A stretch of 37,338 nucleotides of DNA. Origin: Nitrospira sp. (lineage in GTDB: Bacteria; Nitrospirota; Nitrospiria; Nitrospirales; Nitrospiraceae). The translations under genes were made by a program, and so were the position numbers. The stretch spans positions 1 to 37,338 of the forward strand of contig JAOUMR010000022.1 in NCBI GenBank assembly GCA_029881435.1, written 5' to 3'. This document shows positions 32,823-37,338 of the stretch, piece after piece; positions within the stretch are counted from its first letter, which is position 1; each line of letters begins with the position of its first letter. The notes under the pieces were generated by a model. The model had not been told where the DNA came from and searched no databases. It saw only the letters and a program-made list of their open reading frames with translations.

Positions 32823-33977
32823 TCAGAGGTCCCGCCGCGCCCGCGATGCCACATGCTTCACGATGCGAAACCCTCGCGCTCGGGCATCGCGAAGGATCGC
32901 CCGGCGGATGTCGATCGAGAGCGATTCCGGCGGAATTACCCCGAACTGATCACAGGGGAAATGTTTGATGAACAGCGCGGCCATCCGGGCCGTGGCCCAC
33001 GCGATCGGAGAACACAGCAATCCCTGTCGTCGAAGCAGGAACAGACTGGGGACCGCCGCATCCCATCGCACTGTCGTCGGGCATTTGTCCGCAATCCCTT
33101 CGACGATGACGGAGGCCGCGAAGTGGGCATTGTGGAGGATCCGGCGACGCAACAGCTTGTGGATCGTTCTCGGCGTCGGCGTACGCATGAAGAGCGACGC
33201 GACAGGACCGCGGGACTTTCGCAGTCTTCCCTGCTTGTACCACTTCCGCAGCCGGTCGATGTCCGATCCGCCGGACTTAACATCCATGGACTTCATTGAA
33301 ATCGCATAGGGCACGGTGATCACTTCGTCCTGCGCGGCGAGGACAACGCTGACCGGACCGATGGGGGCAGGAAACCGGAACAGTTCCCGGTCGCCGAAGT
33401 GCCGGCCGAAGCGGAAGCGCCGATCCACATACACACGCGGGCGTGCAACGGCTTCATCGAAGGATGCCTCCGCCGACCACTGGGAAAACGGCGCATCGGT
33501 GTCCGTGGATTCGTAGAGGCGAACCCTCACCGACTCGACGGTATCGAGCAGATCAGCTCCCGCCGCAATGAGGAGATTCGTCAAACCCGGTGCAACGCCG
33601 GCTGTGATGACAGCGGCACGTCGTTTCTCCTCGAATCGGGATGCAAACTCGACCTGCTCGGCACGAAAGGGATGGCCCGTGTAGTGCGAGGCCAAATCGA
33701 GGTAGTGCGCCCGAAGACGAAGAGCGGCCCGCAAGACGATTCGATTTAACATCGGCGGACAGGCGTTGACCAACAGCTGAGCGCCCCGAGCCGCCTTGAC
33801 GATGTTCCAGACGTCACGGGCATTTACCCGTTCGACCGGAACGGGAAGCTTGGCACCCAGAAAGTACCGGGCCCGTTCCGGATCCCGATCGCCGCACGTA
33901 ACATGATGGCCCTGCCGAGTCAGGAGCTTGACGAGATAGGAACCAGTTGCTCCGACACCAAGAACGAAAATCCGCAT
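32823..33977 (-). CDS. Saccharopine dehydrogenase-like NAD(P)-binding protein
   Basis: 384 residues. An N-terminal Rossmann fold begins MRIFVLGVGATGSYLVKLL with GxGATG, then GHHVTCGDRDPERA and a conserved LLVNACPPMLN, and AHYLDLASHYTG. The middle contains AGVAPGLTNLLIAAGADLLD, as in the saccharopine dehydrogenase / carboxynorspermidine synthase superfamily. The C-terminal substrate domain is diverged, and I cannot name a substrate. It lies 88 nt before the redoxin gene on the same strand and may lead the same transcript. Confidence 0.85.
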   Translation of the reverse strand: MRIFVLGVGATGSYLVKLLTRQGHHVTCGDRDPERARYFLGAKLPVPVERVNARDVWNIVKAARGAQLLVNACPPMLNRIVLRAALRLRAHYLDLASHYTGHPFRAEQVEFASRFEEKRRAAVITAGVAPGLTNLLIAAGADLLDTVESVRVRLYESTDTDAPFSQWSAEASFDEAVARPRVYVDRRFRFGRHFGDRELFRFPAPIGPVSVVLAAQDEVITVPYAISMKSMDVKSGGSDIDRLRKWYKQGRLRKSRGPVASLFMRTPTPRTIHKLLRRRILHNAHFAASVIVEGIADKCPTTVRWDAAVPSLFLLRRQGLLCSPIAWATARMAALFIKHFPCDQFGVIPPESLSIDIRRAILRDARARGFRIVKHVASRARRDL

Positions 33978-34054
33978 GGGGTCAGGAGCTTATCACATCC
34001 GGCAGGCGCTGAAACCTAGTGTGCGGCTGAAGAACGGGGGGCGGGAAGCTTCTC

Positions 34055-34510
34055 TCAGGTTCCCTTCGGTCTCCCGCGCGGTCGTAACGTCGATTCCATC
34101 CCAAACCGCTTCGCCATGCACCGCGCCCACTGCTCCTCGCCAAGTGGGCGGCCTCGTTGTGCGCTGATCCGAAGCTCCTCCAATTCAGACGCCGTGTGGG
34201 ATCGATTTACCCACGCCACCCAGTCGCGGGGCCGCTCAATCGGCCAGTCACTGAGCCACGCCGTCAACTTCCGGTCCGCCTAATCTCGTCGCCAGAGGCT
34301 GGACCACTTCCAGTCTTCCGCCCGCCGGACTAACTTGGCCCGGAGCGCATTGCGCTCCACATAGCGCGCGACGGTCAGGAGGTGCTCGTCCGTCTGAACT
34401 GGAATCGATTTGAAGCGGCCTTGATAAACCGGCCCCGTCCCCGCTGTCTGATGGCGGGCATACCAGCGGTGCGTATGCCCATGCGATCGCTTTGATATTC
34501 CAGTTGTCAC
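34055..34510 (-). pseudogene. Decayed REP-associated tyrosine transposase
   Basis: A minus-strand frame contains RWYARHQTAGTGPVYQGRFK and then RYVERNALRAKLVRRAEDWK, WSSLWRR, followed by an in-frame TAG at 34280-34282, and continues in the same frame with WPIERPRDWVAWVN and the FGMESTLRPRGRPKG tail. This is the C-terminal two thirds of a RAYT/TnpA-REP protein. The N-terminal HUH part with its MPNHxH motif and start are missing; unrelated sequence stands in their place. One nonsense codon and a 5' truncation mark it as dead. Such proteins mobilise or maintain short palindromic repeats, which fits the repeats seen elsewhere in the window. Confidence 0.85.
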
Positions 34511-34592
34511 GAAACTTATCCAAGATGACTGCTGTGTTCGAGTAGTGGAAAAGCAACGGATGAAGGCGTATCGTGTACCCTAGTCAACTAGA

Positions 34593-35564
34593 ATGAACCG
34601 CGTATTCCCTATCCTCCTATGGCTCGCCTTTACACTGCTCTTTTGGAGTCCCACTGCATGGGCTGAATCTGGCAAGGAGGAATCGTCTCGGCTGCGAGTC
34701 CTCACATACAATCTGCTCCACGACGGGGCATGGTCGGGATTCTTCGAGAACGGGACTCATCTCGAAGAACGGCTCGACATGAGCATCCAAGAACTGCAGC
34801 GGTTACAACCTGACGTGATCGCCCTGCAGGAAGCATCGGACAGCCGAAAACATGGCAACGTTCCGCAACGGATTGCCGAGGCGCTCGGATATCAGATGGT
34901 ATTCGAGCCCGCCACCCAACACATCTCCGGGATCGGTTTCTTGGATCGGCTGATCACCTCGGCCATCGGCTTCAAAGAGGGACCGGCGATCTTAAGCCGC
35001 TATCCGATCGTCGCCTCGGAAGTCTACGACTTGCCTCGGTGCCAACGTCGCATGGATCCTCGCATTCTCTTGCGGGCTGAGATCAGCGCACCGGATGGAC
35101 CAATCCAGGTCTTTTCGGCCCATACCGCAAAAGGAGATGAATGCCAGCTCACACGAGTCGGAGAGGTGTTCCGCGAACATCGAGGAACGGGACGAGCGAT
35201 CCTGATGGGCGACTTGAATACCGGGGAGCAGTCTCCTGTCCTCACTGAATGGCAGAAAGAGCCAGGACTGATCGATGCCTTCCGGGTCGCGAATCCAGGA
35301 ATATCTGGAGGGACCGTCTGGCAAAACATCCACGTGGAATGGCCAACCGCCGATCGCCGTGTCGATTTTATTTTCTTGCTTGATGGAGGAACCGGCGACC
35401 GTCCGGTCGTGCGATCAAGCCGTCTGGCCTTTGACCAGCCCGGTCGCCTCCCCAACGGCGACGCACTCTGGCCATCGGACCATCGCAGCGTATTGGCAGA
35501 TATCGAGTTAGCACCTGTCGACAGGCCACGGATAAGCCGGCTATCCGACGCTAGCCCGCGTTAA
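34593..35564 (+). CDS. Exported endonuclease/exonuclease/phosphatase family protein
   Basis: 323 residues with a signal peptide (FPILLWLAFTLLFWSPTAWA and a following Glu-Ser). The mature part is an EEP-fold hydrolase: LRVLTYNLLHDG, PDVIALQEASDS with the metal-binding Glu, HTAKGDECQLTRVGEVF, ILMGDLNTG with the Asp-x-Asn pair, and LWPSDHRSVLADIEL with the catalytic SDH. The family includes DNases and sphingomyelinase-type phosphodiesterases; the export signal argues for a phospholipid or extracellular nucleic acid target, but this is not decidable here. The ATG has no strong ribosome binding site. It is a single-gene unit next to the dead transposase. Confidence 0.9.
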   Translation: MNRVFPILLWLAFTLLFWSPTAWAESGKEESSRLRVLTYNLLHDGAWSGFFENGTHLEERLDMSIQELQRLQPDVIALQEASDSRKHGNVPQRIAEALGYQMVFEPATQHISGIGFLDRLITSAIGFKEGPAILSRYPIVASEVYDLPRCQRRMDPRILLRAEISAPDGPIQVFSAHTAKGDECQLTRVGEVFREHRGTGRAILMGDLNTGEQSPVLTEWQKEPGLIDAFRVANPGISGGTVWQNIHVEWPTADRRVDFIFLLDGGTGDRPVVRSSRLAFDQPGRLPNGDALWPSDHRSVLADIELAPVDRPRISRLSDASPR

Positions 35565-35668
35565 AAAAGGTACCAAACCCACATACTCTTGCCATTGCAT
35601 GATTCAAGATCCGACCCCCACTCTGCTGACACTCACCGACATACACAACAGAAGGCCTGGACCCCATT

Positions 35669-35845
35669 TGTTCCTCTATTGCCAACGAAGCCACGATCAA
35701 TACCGGCGTGATTGGGGCCATTGAAATTGAAGAACGGTTTTCGATCGTGGATGTTCCGGTTGGGATGGCCAAGGGAATCCTGGAGGCGGTCAGCCGGTCC
35801 CATATCAAAGGACGGAAGGTCCCGGTACGTGTCTTCAGCAATTAA
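35669..35845 (+). pseudogene. Stranded C-terminal fragment of a DEAD-box RNA helicase
   Basis: An open reading frame ending at TAA 35843-35845 encodes SSIANEATINTGVIGAIEIE, RFSIVDVPVGMAKGILEAV and HIKGRKVPVRVFSN. This is the DbpA/DeaD-type RNA-binding domain, including its IGAIxI and IKGRxVxVR strands. No helicase core precedes it: the frame is cut by TGA at 35627-35629, and upstream sequence in other frames carries no helicase motif. It has no start or ribosome binding site. It is best read as a remnant left by deletion. Confidence 0.75.
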
Positions 35846-35977
35846 CGAGGTGTATGCTATCGCACGGTTGTGCGGTTTCATGTGCCATCGGTTCTTGGAC
35901 CCTCTGCCGCTTGCCTCGTTCGATTCGACAGGCGTAAGATCGGCTATCCTTCCTCACTTATAGCTATAGGAGGTGCT

Positions 35978-36745
35978 ATGGCTGTCCGCACTACTCCCCC
36001 GACACAGCGGGTTTCCCTTGATCGCAGCATCGAACGGATGCGGAAACAGCTCACCGAATTCGCCTCGTTCCTAGGCAGGGGCAAGCCGACGCGCAGCCTG
36101 GAAGAGTTCGACCTGGAGACCGAACGGCTGATCGGCGATCTGCTTGGACAGGCCTCCGACTTACTCCATGCCTATGAATATGCCGAGCTGGGCGAGGCGG
36201 CCGGATTGGTCAACATGACGGATGAGGCACCGGAAGGCAGCGGTCTGGATAGCCAGCGGCAGAGTCTCTTGCAGCGCAGCCGCGTGTTGGAGAGTTGCGT
36301 ATCGGAATTGGAGGCGCGCCGAACCGCCACGCCGAAGAAAACCAAAATCGGGCGGATACTCATCGGTCCGCAGATTGCCGAGCACATGTCCACTGAGATC
36401 CGGAGCGTGTCGCAGGACGCCAGTTTACGGGAGGCCGGGCAGTTGATGCAACAATGGAAGCTGGGCTCGCTGCTCGTGACAAATAGCCGAGCCTACGTCG
36501 GCGTCTTGACCGATTCCGCCCTGGCCCGCGATGTGGCTGCCAAAGGGCTTGATCCGCGTACCACAACCGTCAAGCTGTCCATGCGCACGCCGGTCGCTGC
36601 CATCGAAGGAGACCGCCCCATCATCGATGCTGTGCGCATGATGAAAGAACAGGCCACCCGGCATCTGGCGGTTACACAAGACGGACAAATCATCGGCGTG
36701 ATTTCAGTCTCCAATATTCTACGGTATTACTCTGGGGTGGTCTGA
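35978..36745 (+). CDS. CBS domain-pair protein
   Basis: 255 residues. Residues 1 to about 130 are helical and charged, unlike any domain I know. Two CBS repeats follow: EIRSVSQDASLREAGQLMQQ with LGSLLVTNSRAYVGVLTDSAL, and PVAAIEGDRPIIDAVRMMKE with RHLAVTQDGQIIGVISVSNI. A CBS pair binds adenine nucleotides and regulates an attached or partner protein. AGGAGG at 35968-35973 lies 4 nt before ATG 35978, which decides the start; the frame is open further 5'. It is followed 30 nt on by a zinc-ribbon protein, so they are likely one operon. Confidence 0.93.
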   Translation: MAVRTTPPTQRVSLDRSIERMRKQLTEFASFLGRGKPTRSLEEFDLETERLIGDLLGQASDLLHAYEYAELGEAAGLVNMTDEAPEGSGLDSQRQSLLQRSRVLESCVSELEARRTATPKKTKIGRILIGPQIAEHMSTEIRSVSQDASLREAGQLMQQWKLGSLLVTNSRAYVGVLTDSALARDVAAKGLDPRTTTVKLSMRTPVAAIEGDRPIIDAVRMMKEQATRHLAVTQDGQIIGVISVSNILRYYSGVV

Positions 36746-36775
36746 TCCGCCTCAATCCAACCGAGGAGGTGAGAC

Positions 36776-37135
36776 ATGGGTCCGACGAAAGCTATTGCGC
36801 ATGACAACGCACTGCATGAAGCCGTGAGCGGGAAGCTCATCAAGGACGGATTCGCGAGCCGGCTTGATCTTGAAGACTATGTGAATCATCACTATCTAGC
36901 CCTGCCGGTCGCCGACAATGCCGGCCGACTCTGGCTGCTCGATGGCAGCCCCATCTATTGTTTCCGCGGGACACAGTACGAAACCGTCGACGATCGGAAG
37001 GTCCACCTCGCGCGCTGTTCCGATTGCGGCGGCATGGGAATCCGATCGGATGAATTCACGGTCGAATCAGATTGCATCCGCTGCACGGCCTGCGGACACG
37101 AATTCGATCCTCGGCTCGAGATGATGGAAACGTGA
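36776..37135 (+). CDS. Hypothetical protein with C-terminal zinc ribbon
   Basis: 119 residues. The C-terminal part carries CSDCGG and, after a short strand, CIRCTACGHEFD, two metal-binding cysteine pairs of a zinc ribbon. The N-terminal half, with LDLEDYVNHHYLALPVADNA and LWLLDGSPIYCFRGTQYETV, is unknown. GAGGAGG lies about 6 nt before the ATG. It is cotranscribed with the CBS protein, and may be its partner or a DNA- or RNA-binding protein. Confidence 0.85.
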   Translation: MGPTKAIAHDNALHEAVSGKLIKDGFASRLDLEDYVNHHYLALPVADNAGRLWLLDGSPIYCFRGTQYETVDDRKVHLARCSDCGGMGIRSDEFTVESDCIRCTACGHEFDPRLEMMET

Positions 37136-37157
37136 CAAAAGTGGAAGGCATGACGCC

Positions 37158-37338
37158 ATGGCCAAAGGTCGATTGACTCCGGCGAAGATTCTGCGGAACA
37201 ATACGGGGCCAGACCCGAATGGCACTTACTTAAGCTTTGCGGGATGGCCATATTTACGGGCGTCCTCTCTGGCGATCGCGCGTGGTTTGGTGAGTAGCGA
37301 GTACGGTTTTGGTCGTCGCTTGATGGCCCTGGGTTCGA
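37158..37338 (+). CDS. Partial open frame at the window end, unknown
   Basis: From ATG 37158 the frame stays open for 60 codons to the end of the window (MAKGRLTPAKILRNN, then LSFAGWPYLRASSLAIARGL). A GGAAGG lies 9 nt upstream. It follows the zinc-ribbon gene by 22 nt, so it may be the third gene of the CBS operon. No domain is visible in this much sequence, and the gene may be spurious. Confidence 0.4.
   Translation, partial: MAKGRLTPAKILRNNTGPDPNGTYLSFAGWPYLRASSLAIARGLVSSEYGFGRRLMALGS

Noticed and set aside
35551-35841. A 96-codon minus-strand frame downstream of the EEP gene
   Set aside because: It is antisense to the DbpA-type fragment, which has clear homology on the plus strand.

Overview
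The window is most consistent with a chromosomal segment of a Nitrospira-like bacterium (phylum Nitrospirota). That is an inference from overall gene content, GC-rich codon use and didermal features (Lgt and lipoproteins, a TonB-like C-terminal domain, a probable outer-membrane barrel). No marker gene here settles the genus. The segment is almost entirely chromosomal housekeeping and small accessory operons. There is no rRNA, CRISPR array, prophage or intact insertion sequence; the only mobile-element trace is a dead REP-associated transposase.

Layout. 1-5 kb: a secreted protein with a TonB-type C-terminal domain, a YceI periplasmic protein, a zinc alcohol dehydrogenase, a small polytopic membrane protein (-) and uroporphyrinogen-III synthase (-). 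5-8.1 kb: a tight three-gene operon of a VOC protein, an MBL-fold hydrolase with a PqqD-like middle region and a UDP-glucuronate 4-epimerase-like enzyme, behind a recognisable promoter. 8.2-12.3 kb: an exported hypothetical protein (-), a CPA2 cation/proton antiporter with a TrkA module behind a three-unit tandem repeat that itself forms promoter boxes, and a Rieske oxygenase (-). 12.4-17.1 kb: a DsrE2-tusA pair closed by a clear terminator, fused formiminotransferase-cyclodeaminase, ribosomal protein S21, endonuclease III, a second DsrE-family protein (-) and a PGPGW membrane protein. 17.2-21 kb: DNA polymerase I with an apparently dead proofreading domain, three small proteins, and tRNA-Leu(UAA) with encoded CCA.

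21.2-25.2 kb: a probable outer-membrane protein, an orphan solute-binding lipoprotein and a Tll0287-like c-type haem protein in one row, a YtxH protein (-), and lgt behind a good promoter. 25.3-34 kb: a minus-strand series reading saccharopine-dehydrogenase-like protein, CxxC redoxin, a 54-residue zinc ribbon, AddB-like nuclease, AddA-like helicase-nuclease and a zincin-type metallopeptidase. 34-37.3 kb: a decayed REP-associated tyrosine transposase, an exported EEP-family hydrolase, a stranded C-terminal fragment of a DEAD-box helicase (DbpA-type RNA-binding domain), a CBS-pair protein, a zinc-ribbon protein and an open frame running off the end.

Functional themes are DNA repair and replication (polA, nth, addAB), envelope and lipoprotein biogenesis (lgt and several exported proteins), sulfur carrier chemistry (DsrE2, TusA, DsrE), and one-carbon/tetrapyrrole metabolism (FTCD, HemD). 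The most interesting items are the repeat-built antiporter promoter, the MBL/PqqD-like operon, the AddAB operon with small redox/zinc partners, the divergent Rieske/DsrE2-TusA control region with a perfect inverted repeat, the inactive polA proofreading site, and a short intergenic repeat family seen twice.
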